Shown here: positions 56,996-64,000 of the stretch, piece by piece | How the letters are laid out: each line of letters opens with the position of its first letter | How positions within the stretch are numbered: the first letter of the stretch is position 1 | Assembly (NCBI GenBank): GCA_009785335.1 | Contig: WQWM01000012.1 | Location: forward strand, 1 to 64,000 | Direction: 5' to 3' | Length of the DNA stretch: 64,000 bases | Source of the DNA: Oscillospiraceae bacterium | GTDB taxonomy: Bacteria; Bacillota; Clostridia; Oscillospirales; Acutalibacteraceae | The notes under the pieces: model-generated | Told to the model about the DNA's origin: nothing | Databases searched by the model: none | Seen by the model: the letters and a program-made list of their open reading frames with translations, nothing else | Made by a program: the position numbers and the translations under genes

Positions 56996-57025
56996 ACTTG
57001 TTGCGTTACATCTGTTATAATACTA
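56996..57025 (+). promoter_or_regulatory. Promoter of the small membrane-peptide operon
   Basis: TTGACT, then a 17-bp spacer TGTTGCGTTACATCTGT and TATAAT, ending about 30 nt before the first small ORF. Position is approximate to within two bases. Confidence 0.75.
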
Positions 57026-57055
57026 TGTACAAGATGTGAAGAAAGGAGATCTACT

Positions 57056-57151
57056 ATGGACTTTCCATTCAGCGTATGGCAGGTTATTTTGGTCGTCATC
57101 ACCGGCGGACTGTGGGGCTTTGTCCTACTGATGCAGAGCATCTTTGGTTAA
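57056..57151 (+). CDS. 31-residue membrane peptide
   Basis: ATG 57056 after GAAAGGAGATCTACT. One hydrophobic helix (VWQVILVVITGGLWGFVLLM) and little else. It is followed at 47 bp by a second small membrane protein with its own SD. A promoter lies directly upstream. Function unknown: possibly a small membrane regulator or toxin, without the antisense arrangement seen at the four TA loci. Confidence 0.7.
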   Translation: MDFPFSVWQVILVVITGGLWGFVLLMQSIFG

Positions 57152-57197
57152 CATTAATTCATTATCTATCGAAAATTTATGAAGGAGAGATTTTGCT

Positions 57198-57347
57198 GTG
57201 GAATTTATTGTCTCGATTTTGCTTCTGCTCTTTTACCTTGCGATTTCAGTATTGACCGTTGTTATCCCGATCGCACTGTCGCTGATGGCAAGCGCTGGCT
57301 GGATTTACTTCCTGTATCGCATCATTTACTGGGCGATTAACCGCTAG
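57198..57347 (+). CDS. 49-residue membrane peptide
   Basis: GTG 57198 after GAAGGAGAG. Two hydrophobic stretches (FIVSILLLLFYLAISVLTVV and LMASAGWIYFLYRIIYW) suggest a helical hairpin ending in a basic tail. It is co-directional with the 31-residue peptide and convergent with chrA copy 2, whose end is 7 bp away. Confidence 0.7.
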   Translation: MEFIVSILLLLFYLAISVLTVVIPIALSLMASAGWIYFLYRIIYWAINR

Positions 57348-57354
57348 AGCAAAC

Positions 57355-57942
57355 TTATAGCCCTAACACAATACCTACCCCCGCCCCGCAGGCAATGAAC
57401 GCTGCGGGGTGGATTTTTTTCACTTTGGGTGTGAACAGCAACGCCAACAGCACAGCAAACAACACCACCGCCCGCCAGTCAAAATAACTCGGCCATGCGG
57501 CAGTGTTGCTCAACGCCCAGTTTGCCTCGGGCGAGGCGAGCGCAATTTGCAAAAACACCAGCACCGCAGCGGCAATCAAGCCTGCGCTGGCTGGGCGTAG
57601 CACGCGCATGAGGGCATCTTTCACGCGGCTTTGACGAAAGCGGTCAAGCATGCTGGCGATAACCATGTCGATGATCATCGTGGGCAACATCAGCGCAAAG
57701 GCAGCCAGTGCCGCACCGGGGAATCCCGCCACATGCTTGCCGATGAATGTGGCCATGTTGGTGCCGTGCGGACCGGGCGCAGTTTCGGCAATGGCGATCA
57801 TATTGGCCAATTCGTGCGGTGAAAACCAGCCGCGACGGTTGCCCATCTGCTGCAAAAAGGGTATGGTTGCCGCGCCGCCGCCAATGGCGAACAGCCCGGT
57901 GAAGAAGAATTCGTAGAACAGGAAGGGTAGGACATGCATCAT
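57355..57942 (-). CDS. chrA: Chromate transporter family protein (half-size, copy 2)
   Basis: The 195-residue CHR-domain protein has FLFYEFFFTGLFAIGGGAAT and MIAIAETAPGPHGTNMATFI. It is the likely partner of the half protein at 48583-49125. It is unusual for the two halves to be unlinked. Confidence 0.88.
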   Translation of the reverse strand: MMHVLPFLFYEFFFTGLFAIGGGAATIPFLQQMGNRRGWFSPHELANMIAIAETAPGPHGTNMATFIGKHVAGFPGAALAAFALMLPTMIIDMVIASMLDRFRQSRVKDALMRVLRPASAGLIAAAVLVFLQIALASPEANWALSNTAAWPSYFDWRAVVLFAVLLALLFTPKVKKIHPAAFIACGAGVGIVLGL

Positions 57943-57978
57943 GTTTCACCATAATATTTTCTACACGTAAAATCAGCA

Positions 57979-58185
57979 TGCAGGGGAGGCAATTATGCCG
58001 CCCGGAACCTCATCTCCATTGACAAACCCCCACCCCCTGCATGCGAGGGAGTGGGTTTTTCCTATTTCTTTCACCACCTGCGGTGGAGCTCGATCGCTTC
58101 GCTGTGCTTTAATCCAGTCCCATAAAAATTCCCCCGCGAAGCGACATCGTTTTTTTGGTTCTTTTTTTGCAAAAAAAGAACATTA
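57979..58185. repeat. R1, R3 and R4 repeats
   Basis: R1 unit at about 57979-58008 (GCAGGGGAGGCAATTATGC), R3 at about 58075-58105, and R4 at 58145-58185 (TTTTTTTGGTTCTTTTTTTG). Confidence 0.6.
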
Positions 58186-58566
58186 ATCTTCGTCTGGTGC
58201 GGTTAGTTCATTGGCCTGCATTAGCAGTTCGCGGCGTTGTTGGTCTGTGCCCGAGCGGTATAATATCACCAGATATTGCTCTTCGCGGCTAAGCTGTGCA
58301 AAGCGCACAATTGAATCATCAATGAGCGCGGTGGAATAGTCCGTGTCATCCGCGAGGATGTCGGCGGGCACATCTTCGCCAACCATTTGCCCCAGTGTAA
58401 TTTGATACAGCCGCGAAAGGTTCAGCAAAGATTCCACGCTGATTTTCGTGCGTCCGCCTTCGTAGTAGGCGTAGGTGGAGCGGTCAATGTGCAAAAAATC
58501 TGCGACCTGTTGTTGGGTTAAACCATTTCTACGACGTAACTGCTTTACTAATTCAACATAGCGCAT
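58183..58566 (-). CDS. XRE-family HTH regulator
   Basis: The 127-residue product has an N-terminal HTH (RRRNGLTQQQVADFLHIDRS, YAYYEGGRTKISVESLLNLS) and a helical C-terminus. AAGGAGG precedes the ATG. It ends in an R4 element. Targets unknown. Confidence 0.88.
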   Translation of the reverse strand: MRYVELVKQLRRRNGLTQQQVADFLHIDRSTYAYYEGGRTKISVESLLNLSRLYQITLGQMVGEDVPADILADDTDYSTALIDDSIVRFAQLSREEQYLVILYRSGTDQQRRELLMQANELTAPDED

Positions 58567-58700
58567 ATCAAGCCTCCTTCAACTTCCTCACCTGCGGGTG
58601 GGCAAGCCGCTCCGCTGTGCTCTAATCGTCTAGCGTCCTAACATTTAATGTCCAGTGTCTATTCTACCACACTTTCTAAAAAATCGCAAGTGGAAACTTT

Positions 58701-60014
58701 TCACGAAATGCGCCGTTGCACGCAAGCTTCCAGCGCAACAAAGGCATAAATATCGTCGCCAAACAGCTCGCTTGCCGCTTGATATTGCGCCAGGGGCAAC
58801 GTCTCGAGCGTGCAGTTGGCAGCGATGCACTGTGCCACCAGCTCGCCCACAATTTTATAGGCCGTGCGGAAAGGCATGCCTCGCGCAACCAGATAATCCG
58901 CGCAGTCCGTGGCGTTGATGAAACCTTCAGCGGCAGCGCGGCGCATTTGCTCGGGCTTGGCTCTCATGGTGGCCAGCATGGGTGCAGCGGCTTGCAGGCA
59001 AGCGCGCACGGTGTCCACGGCATCAAAAATGGCGGGTTTATCCTCCTGCATGTCTTTGTTGTAGGCCAAGGGTTGTGCCTTCATCATCGTCAGCAGCGCG
59101 GTTAAATCGCCAAACACGCGCCCGGTTTTGCCGCGAATCAACTCAGCCAAGTCGGGATTTTTCTTTTGCGGCATCATGCTGCTGCCGGTGGTGTAGGCAT
59201 CGTCCAGCTCGATGAAGCGGAACTCCCAGCTGCACCACAGAATCAACTCCTCGCACAGCCGCGACAAATGCACCATGACGATGCTCAGCACGGCGGCCAG
59301 TTCCATGCAAAAATCGCGGTCGCTCACGCCATCGAGAGTGCTTGCGGTGTAGCCAGCAAAGCCGAGGGCTTGCGCGGTGTGGGTGCGATCAATCGGGTAG
59401 CCCGTGCCGGCTAGCGCACCGCTGCCCAGCGGCGACACATTCATGCGTGCTTGGCAGTCATCCAAGCGAGAGATATCCCGCAGCAGCATTTCTTGATAAG
59501 CCAGCAGATGCTGTGCGAACAAAATCGGCTGTGCGCGCTGCATGTGTGTGTAGCCCGGCATGATGGCATCGGGGTACTCATCACGATTTTGCTGCAGTGC
59601 GGCAATCAACGTCTCAATTTCCGCACGCAATTCATCGCACTGCCCGCGCAAATAGAGCCGCAAATCCGTGGCCACTTGGTCGTTGCGGCTGCGGCCGGTG
59701 TGCAAGCGCTTGCCGGCCTCGCCAATGTGTGCGGTTAGTTCGCCCTCGATGAAGCTGTGAATATCTTCCACTGCTATGTCAATTTCAAGCGTGCCACTTT
59801 CCAGCTCTGCCAAAATTTCACTGAGTCCCTGTGCGATGACTGCGCCGTCCTCGGGGGTAATAATCCCTTGCTTGGCCAGCATGGCGGCATGCGCCAAACT
59901 ACCCGTGATGTCCTCGCGCCACATGCGCGAATCCACGGCGATGGATGCATTGAAGTCGTGCGCGGCTTGGTCGGTTTGCTTGGCGAACCGGCCTGCCCAA
60001 AGTTTGTCTGCCAT
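58701..60014 (-). CDS. argH: Argininosuccinate lyase
   Basis: Last step of arginine synthesis: argininosuccinate to arginine plus fumarate. The 437-residue product has the signature GSSMMPQKKNPD, TGRSRNDQVATDLRLY and FIEGELTAHIGEAGKRLH. It is slightly short at the C-terminus against the usual 450-460. The promoter is TTGACG-17-TATACT (60042-60070). No other arg gene is in the window. Confidence 0.96.
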   Translation of the reverse strand: MADKLWAGRFAKQTDQAAHDFNASIAVDSRMWREDITGSLAHAAMLAKQGIITPEDGAVIAQGLSEILAELESGTLEIDIAVEDIHSFIEGELTAHIGEAGKRLHTGRSRNDQVATDLRLYLRGQCDELRAEIETLIAALQQNRDEYPDAIMPGYTHMQRAQPILFAQHLLAYQEMLLRDISRLDDCQARMNVSPLGSGALAGTGYPIDRTHTAQALGFAGYTASTLDGVSDRDFCMELAAVLSIVMVHLSRLCEELILWCSWEFRFIELDDAYTTGSSMMPQKKNPDLAELIRGKTGRVFGDLTALLTMMKAQPLAYNKDMQEDKPAIFDAVDTVRACLQAAAPMLATMRAKPEQMRRAAAEGFINATDCADYLVARGMPFRTAYKIVGELVAQCIAANCTLETLPLAQYQAASELFGDDIYAFVALEACVQRRIS

Positions 60015-60041
60015 AATGGTGCCCTCGCTTCCTATATCCCT

Positions 60042-60070
60042 AGTATACCACGCCTGCAGCGGCGCGTCAA
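60042..60070 (-). promoter_or_regulatory. argH promoter
   Basis: Minus-strand TTGACG (60065-60070), 17-bp spacer, TATACT (60042-60047), overlapping the end of tag. Confidence 0.7.
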
Positions 60071-60642
60071 GTTTTGGTTAGCTCTTCATACACAAAACAG
60101 TCCACGAAGTGGTCGTTCACCATGCCCGCAGCCTGCATGAAGGCGTAGATAATCGTGCTGCCCACAAAGTTGCAGCCGCGTTTCTTCAGGTCTTTGCTGA
60201 TGGCATCCGAAACAGGGCTGGTCGTCACAAAATCATCGTAGCCCACAAAGCGGTTCACAATCGGCTTATGGTCAACAAAGCCCCACAGATAGTTATCCAA
60301 GCTGCCGAACTCCGCCTTGATTTTCAGCACAGCTTGTGCGTTTTTTACCGCGGCAGTCACCTTCAGGCGGTTGCGCACAATGCCGGGGTTTTGCAGCAGT
60401 GCTTCGATTTTTGCATCGTCATACTGTGCAACTTTTTCCACGTCAAAGTTATCAAACGCGGCACGGTAGTTCTCGCGTTTTTTCAGGATGGTGATCCACG
60501 AAAGCCCGGCCTGCGCACCCTCCAAAATCAGCATTTCGAACAAGCGGCGGTCATCGTGCTGCGGGCGGCCCCACTCGTTGTCGTGGTAGTCCACATAGAT
60601 TTGGCTGTCGCCGCACCAACTGCAACGTTTTTTCTCGCTCAT
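60067..60642 (-). CDS. tag: DNA-3-methyladenine glycosylase I
   Basis: Base excision of 3-methyladenine. The 191-residue product has the Tag zinc snap and binding motifs: CSWCGDSQIYVDYHDNEWG, LEGAQAGLSWITIL, GFVDHKPIVNRF, KKRGCNFVGSTIIYAFMQA and NDHFVDCF. AGGAGGAGAAAATC precedes the ATG. It is 15 bp downstream of the kinase-like gene. Confidence 0.96.
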   Translation of the reverse strand: MSEKKRCSWCGDSQIYVDYHDNEWGRPQHDDRRLFEMLILEGAQAGLSWITILKKRENYRAAFDNFDVEKVAQYDDAKIEALLQNPGIVRNRLKVTAAVKNAQAVLKIKAEFGSLDNYLWGFVDHKPIVNRFVGYDDFVTTSPVSDAISKDLKKRGCNFVGSTIIYAFMQAAGMVNDHFVDCFVYEELTKT

Positions 60643-60657
60643 GATTTTCTCCTCCTA

Positions 60658-61323
60658 TTAATCCGCCAACCCAAAATGCCGTGCGAGAGTTTGCAGGGTT
60701 TGCGTGCGTGTGTCGCTTTCGGCATCCTGTCGCACCAGCGTAAAAAATCCACTATTGGCAAACTGATCATAAATTTCTAGGCTGTTTATTTTCGCCATGC
60801 AAGCAAGAAAGTTCTGCATGGTTTTTTCGGGGTCGTCTGCTTTTGCAATTTGTTCTTTCAAGAATGCCTTTTCCGGGTCGTTGCGGTCAAAGAAACGCTC
60901 AACCGCCATGGACTGCGGCGACAATAGGATGGCTACTTGGTGATAATCCGCAATTTTGCGTAGCACATCCACGGGGATATTCGTGTCAACAATCGTCTTT
61001 TGGGTTTGCGACACGCTAATCAGATGCATCAGCTCAAATTCAGCGCTCTCGTGTTGCACGCCTTGTATCCAATCCGAATAGTCCTGTGGTGTTCGGTTGA
61101 TGAATTCCTGCCAGTCCTTCATGGTTTGAAAATAGCACAGGTTAGGGTGAGTTTGCGGGTTGATCAAATGCTGCGGAACACAATCGTAATTTTCACCGCA
61201 ATGCAATAGGCCATACTTATCGGCAAGCATGCGCACCATGGTGGACTTGCCGGCGTATGCCGTGCCGTTGATGAACAGCACATTCCTCAAATAATGCTTG
61301 AGAAGCTTGCAATTTATCCTCAT
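60658..61323 (-). CDS. P-loop kinase-like protein
   Basis: The 221-residue product starts at ATG 61323 with GGAG 8 nt upstream. Walker A is NGTAYAGKST, with no clear Walker B; IVDTNIPVDVLRKIADYHQV may carry the acidic residue. It resembles small AAA/nucleoside-kinase-like proteins. The substrate is unknown. It is co-directional with tag. Confidence 0.78.
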   Translation of the reverse strand: MRINCKLLKHYLRNVLFINGTAYAGKSTMVRMLADKYGLLHCGENYDCVPQHLINPQTHPNLCYFQTMKDWQEFINRTPQDYSDWIQGVQHESAEFELMHLISVSQTQKTIVDTNIPVDVLRKIADYHQVAILLSPQSMAVERFFDRNDPEKAFLKEQIAKADDPEKTMQNFLACMAKINSLEIYDQFANSGFFTLVRQDAESDTRTQTLQTLARHFGLAD

Positions 61324-61604
61324 ATCATACACTCCAATTAATCCTTCTCCCAGTTTTGCTTATCGGGTGGCTTTGAGGCGAATGCCAGTAAAATTCTCGC
61401 TCCGCGAGCCTTCCCAGGCTTGCCGTTTCAACTCACATAAATAATCCACCGCGAAGCGGCTAAATGAACCCCCACCTGCACGTCTGGCGACGCGCTTTCC
61501 TCCCCCAAGGGGGAGGCCTTGGCAAATCTGCGCAGCCCATAAAAATCCCACCGCGAAGCGGCTAAAGTTTTTTGGTTCTTTTTTTCAAAAAAGAACACTT
61601 CGCG
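61324..61604. repeat. R2, R3-like and R4 repeats
   Basis: Partial R2 at about 61395-61415, a GGGAGGCC-type stem at about 61495-61525, and R4 at 61548-61600 (CTAAAGTTTTTTGGTTCTTT). No gene is seen. Confidence 0.55.
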
Positions 61605-63134
61605 TCACTCACTCCAAAACTTGCGGTCCAGGCTGCGAAATTGGATAGCCTCGGCGAGGTGCTGCACGGCAATGTGCTCGCTGCCATCTAAATCAGCAAC
61701 CGTGCGTGCCACCCGCAGAATTTTATCATAAGCCCGCGCGCTTAATCCCAGTGCCGAAAATGCGCCTTCAAGCAGGCGGCGGCTTTCGTCATCAAGGGGG
61801 CAGAACTGGCGTGTTTGTGCGGGTGTCATCTGTCCGTTGGCGTGAATGCCCAGCCCAGCAAAGCGCTCGCGCTGCAGGGCGCGTGCACGATTCACCCGCG
61901 CCTGCATGGCAGCAGATGACTCACTCTTTTCATTAGAAGCCAAGCGGTTGAACTCCACTGGCGGCACTTCAATGTGGATGTCTAGTCTATCTAGCAAGGG
62001 GCCGCTCACGCGTGAGAGATAACGTTGTGCAGCACCCTGCGGACACACGCATCGCCGCGTGGGATGCCCGAAAAACCCGCAAGGGCATGGGTTGAGTGCT
62101 GCCACCAGCATTACCGTGCAAGGGTAGCGCACTGTGCCCGCCGCGCGAGAAATCGATACTTCGCCATCCTCCATGGGCTGCCGCAGCACTTCAAGGGATA
62201 CCCGATTGAACTCAGGCAGCTCGTCTAGGAACAGCACGCCGTTGTGCGCTAGGCTAATCTCACCTGGGCGCGGTATGCTGCCCCCGCCCGAAAGCCCCGC
62301 CGCCGATACGGTATGATGCGGTGACCGAAAGGGACGCGCACGAATGAGCGAAACATGCGCAGGCAGCTCCCCAGCAACAGAATAAAGCTTGGTGGTTTCC
62401 AAGCTTTCAGCTGGCGACATGTCCGGTAAAATCGATGGCAGCCGCTTGGCCAGCATGCTTTTGCCGCTGCCCGGCGGACCGATCATCAGCACATTATGGT
62501 TGCCCGCAGCTGCAACTTCAAGGGCATGGCGAGCCTCGGCTTGGCCTTTCACGTCAGCAAAGTCGAGCATGTTCAGCGGTGAAAGCACTTCGCTTTCTTG
62601 CATCACGGCAGGCTCAAGTTCCTTTTGACGGCGCAGATGCATCAGCAGCTCGCGCAAATGTGCCACGGGGTATACATTTACGCCTTCAACGATTGCGCTT
62701 TCTGCTGCGTTGGCCGCTGGAACGAAAATTTCTGTCCAGCCAGCATCTCGCGCGGCAATGACCATGGGCAGTGCACCATTCACGCGGCGCACGGTGCCGT
62801 CGAGTGCAAGTTCGCCAATGAAGGCGGATTTTTCATGCCCGCCGCGTAGCTGTCCGCTGGCCACCAGCAAAGCAATGCAAATGGGCAAGTCGTAGATAGG
62901 CCCTTCTTTGCGGCGGTCGGCGGGGGCAAGGTTCACGGTCACGCGGCTCATGGGGAACTCGTGCCCGCAGTTTTTCATGGCGGAGCGTACGCGGTCGCAG
63001 GCTTCTTTCACGCTTGCGCCGGGCAGCCCAACAATATCAAAGCGCGGCAAACCGCTGTTGAAACAATCGGCCTCCACCTCCACGGCAAAGGCCTCCATGC
63101 CAAAGCAGCCCATGCTGTTGATGCGTGCGAACAT
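61605..63134 (-). CDS. comM: ComM/YifB-family Mg-chelatase-like ATPase
   Basis: AAA+ hexameric helicase that assists branch migration in natural transformation. The 509-residue product has an N-terminal ChlI/Lon-like domain (FARINSMGCFGMEAFAVEVE), Walker A GPPGSGKSML near residue 215, Walker B LFLDELPEF and a zinc-type cluster NPCPCGFFGHPTRRCVC. It starts at ATG 63134. It is a stand-alone gene next to two TA loci. Confidence 0.94.
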   Translation of the reverse strand: MFARINSMGCFGMEAFAVEVEADCFNSGLPRFDIVGLPGASVKEACDRVRSAMKNCGHEFPMSRVTVNLAPADRRKEGPIYDLPICIALLVASGQLRGGHEKSAFIGELALDGTVRRVNGALPMVIAARDAGWTEIFVPAANAAESAIVEGVNVYPVAHLRELLMHLRRQKELEPAVMQESEVLSPLNMLDFADVKGQAEARHALEVAAAGNHNVLMIGPPGSGKSMLAKRLPSILPDMSPAESLETTKLYSVAGELPAHVSLIRARPFRSPHHTVSAAGLSGGGSIPRPGEISLAHNGVLFLDELPEFNRVSLEVLRQPMEDGEVSISRAAGTVRYPCTVMLVAALNPCPCGFFGHPTRRCVCPQGAAQRYLSRVSGPLLDRLDIHIEVPPVEFNRLASNEKSESSAAMQARVNRARALQRERFAGLGIHANGQMTPAQTRQFCPLDDESRRLLEGAFSALGLSARAYDKILRVARTVADLDGSEHIAVQHLAEAIQFRSLDRKFWSE

Positions 63135-63173
63135 ACACAGCCCTCACTTTTTCAGGAAATTTTCGCTCTCCCC

Positions 63174-63202
63174 TTGACAATTCTTCATAGTCGGTGTATA
63201 AT
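63174..63202 (+). promoter_or_regulatory. Antisense promoter, TA locus 3
   Basis: TTGACA (63174-63179), 17-bp spacer, TATAAT (63197-63202). Confidence 0.85.
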
Positions 63203-63208
63203 AGAATT

Positions 63209-63300
63209 GCCGGGGGTTGCTGGCCGCAAGCGGTCACTTCCCTGACTAGGTTTTAACTAGCCGCTACTCTGTTGAGCAGGAAGAGCGGCTAGTTCTTTTT
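63209..63300 (+). ncRNA. Candidate antisense RNA of TA locus 3
   Basis: About 92 nt from the promoter to a strong hairpin with CTTTTTG. It overlaps the toxin stop codon and last codons. Its CACTTCCCTG shares a motif with the toxin leader (AACTTCCCTG). Confidence 0.7.
63255..63300 (+). terminator. Terminator of TA locus 3 antisense RNA
   Basis: Perfect 11-bp stem AACTAGCCGCT / AGCGGCTAGTT (63255-63265, 63284-63294) followed by CTTTTTG. On the other strand it lacks a T run. Confidence 0.85.
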
Positions 63301-63384
63301 GCGCCCAAAAGCGCGCAAGAGCAAATCAACCAAGGCGATAAGTACAATTAACATTTGCGCAACTGCACTGATAATATCCCACAT
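63289..63384 (-). CDS. Small hydrophobic peptide, candidate type I toxin (locus 3)
   Basis: ATG 63384 with AAAGGGGGTGA seven bases upstream. The 31-residue product is one membrane helix (IISAVAQMLIVLIALVDLLL) with a basic tail (RAFGRKKN), the classical form of Ldr/Fst/Hol_Tox toxins. The stop codon lies in the terminator stem. The promoter is at 63513-63541, giving a leader of about 120 nt. Confidence 0.75.
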   Translation of the reverse strand: MWDIISAVAQMLIVLIALVDLLLRAFGRKKN

Positions 63385-63512
63385 GGCTTCACCCCCTTTC
63401 GCTTAAGCTCCAGGGAAGTTACAGTGTCGCATGATAAACTCATGACCGACAACACCGCGATTTTTCACCGACTGCCGCCACCGTTTGCAAACAAACGGCT
63501 GCAACCACATCC

Positions 63513-63541
63513 ATTATACCCCAATTTTCGACACTTGTCAA
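63513..63541 (-). promoter_or_regulatory. Toxin promoter, TA locus 3
   Basis: Minus-strand TTGACA (63536-63541), 17-bp spacer AGTGTCGAAAATTGGGG, TATAAT (63513-63518). The spacer resembles that of locus 4. Confidence 0.85.
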
Positions 63542-63619
63542 CACTTTTGCGCAAATTTGTTCACGCATTAAAATGGGCCTGCTGCGTTAGTGCTAGATGA
63601 ATTTCTTTCCTCAAAAGAC

Positions 63620-63648
63620 TTGACAAATATATAAATGTGCGTTATAAT
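63620..63648 (+). promoter_or_regulatory. Antisense promoter, TA locus 4
   Basis: TTGACA (63620-63625), 17-bp spacer, TATAAT (63643-63648). Confidence 0.85.
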
Positions 63649-63654
63649 ATGAAT

Positions 63655-63752
63655 GAAAGTGACCTGCCGAGCACGGCAACCCCTTTCCTAGATAGCTCTA
63701 GTTAGAGATAACCGCCCAAGTTTTGTAGGCTTGAGGGCGGTTATCTCTTTAT
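63655..63752 (+). ncRNA. Candidate antisense RNA of TA locus 4
   Basis: About 98 nt to the terminator 63704-63752. It begins with GTGACCTGCCGAG, close to the toxin leader TTGACCTGCTGGG, and both contain CCCTTTCC. Confidence 0.7.
63704..63752. terminator. Shared terminator, TA locus 4
   Basis: AGAGATAACCGCCC and GGGCGGTTATCTCT stem followed by TTATG, homologous to locus 2 with covarying bases. Confidence 0.85.
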
Positions 63753-63881
63753 GTATTCTACTATGCTGCGAGCAAGTTGCAAGATTGTTTGCGTAGCTGC
63801 GAAGGCGTAAATCGGTTCCACTGCCAACGCTATGTACATCACTGAAACAATTTGCAACAATTCCACAAAAGTATTATTCAC
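63741..63881 (-). CDS. Small hydrophobic protein, candidate type I toxin (locus 4)
   Basis: GTG start at 63881 with AAAGGAGTGATGCCTTT upstream (an ATG-CCT-TTG-TGA mini-frame overlaps). The 46-residue product, hydrophobic through about residue 38 and ending SIVEYIKR, is a paralogue of locus 2. It stops at TAA inside the terminator stem. The promoter is at 63965-63993. Confidence 0.75.
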   Translation of the reverse strand: MNNTFVELLQIVSVMYIALAVEPIYAFAATQTILQLARSIVEYIKR

Positions 63882-63964
63882 AAAGGCATCACTCCTTTCT
63901 TTTCGCATATTTCAACGAAATGGAAAGGGGGAGGATGAAGCCGCCACCCAGCAGGTCAAGTTCT

Positions 63965-63993
63965 ATTATATCCTATTTTTCGACACTTGTCAA
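63965..63993 (-). promoter_or_regulatory. Toxin promoter, TA locus 4
   Basis: Minus-strand TTGACA (63988-63993), 17-bp spacer AGTGTCGAAAAATAGGA, TATAAT (63965-63970). Confidence 0.85.
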
Positions 63994-64000
63994 CGCTTTT

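Noticed and set aside
1-64000. tRNA, rRNA, SRP RNA, riboswitch or T-box elements
   Set aside because: None recognised by eye in the intergenic regions; a covariance-model search (Infernal/Rfam, tRNAscan-SE) would be needed to exclude them.

Overview
The window looks like chromosome from a GC-rich, spore-forming member of the Clostridia (Oscillospiraceae/Ruminococcaceae-like). The basis is dipicolinate synthase dpaA/dpaB, a SleL/YaaH-type cortex hydrolase, RemB (DUF370), YlxM, ZapA, a DivIVA-like protein and Firmicute-style SD sequences and sigma-A promoters (TTGACA-17-TATAAT). The species is not identifiable from the sequence. No rRNA, tRNA, CRISPR array, insertion sequence or prophage was recognised.

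Layout. 0.5-20.9 kb lies almost wholly on the minus strand: hflX behind a leader-peptide/terminator region, a spore-lysin gene, hemW, secA, a HEPN/MNT pair, gtrA-hydrolase-xth, remB, comEB, zapA, rlmH-rimM-khpA-rpsP-ffh, a second HEPN/MNT pair and ylxM. 21.6-29 kb holds a lipoprotein/DgkA cluster, dpaA-dpaB and secreted proteins of unknown function. 29.4-43.3 kb has an HtrA-like protease, a vitamin B6 kinase/ECF pair, a DivIVA-like/SipW-like/membrane-protein operon, an ECF sigma/anti-sigma pair, comEA, a PHP phosphatase and a class II aldolase. 44-48 kb is a five-gene operon of zinc-ribbon/RING/PH-like proteins ending in galU. 48-64 kb mixes two split chrA halves, rnhB with an inserted methyltransferase, small regulators, argH, tag and comM.

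The most unusual content is in small and non-coding elements. (1) There are four compact loci (2.1, 51.3, 63.2 and 63.6 kb), each with a short hydrophobic ORF facing a convergent antisense RNA. All eight promoters have 17-bp spacers, and the transcripts overlap at a shared terminator. I read these as type I toxin-antitoxin modules. (2) A 16-codon leader ORF plus an intrinsic terminator precedes hflX and looks like a ribosome-controlled attenuator. (3) A run of 13 G forms the spacer of a lipoprotein promoter, suggesting phase variation. (4) A palindromic repeat family (R1, TGTAGGGGCGG...CCGCCC) fills intergenic regions and also sits in frame inside hflX, hemW and lipoprotein genes. It is accompanied by other dispersed repeats: R2 (CTCCGCGAGCCTTCCTCA...), R3 (CACAGCGAAGCGAC...), R4 (T-run/A-run hairpins before AAAAAACTTTA) and R5 (TTTGAAGACAC).

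Functionally the genes cover protein secretion and targeting (secA, ffh, ylxM), ribosome maturation (rimM, rlmH, rpsP, khpA), sporulation, cell division and envelope (zapA, DivIVA-like, dgkA, galU), DNA repair (xth, tag), competence (comEA, comEB, comM) and many lipoproteins with Thr/Glu-rich linkers.
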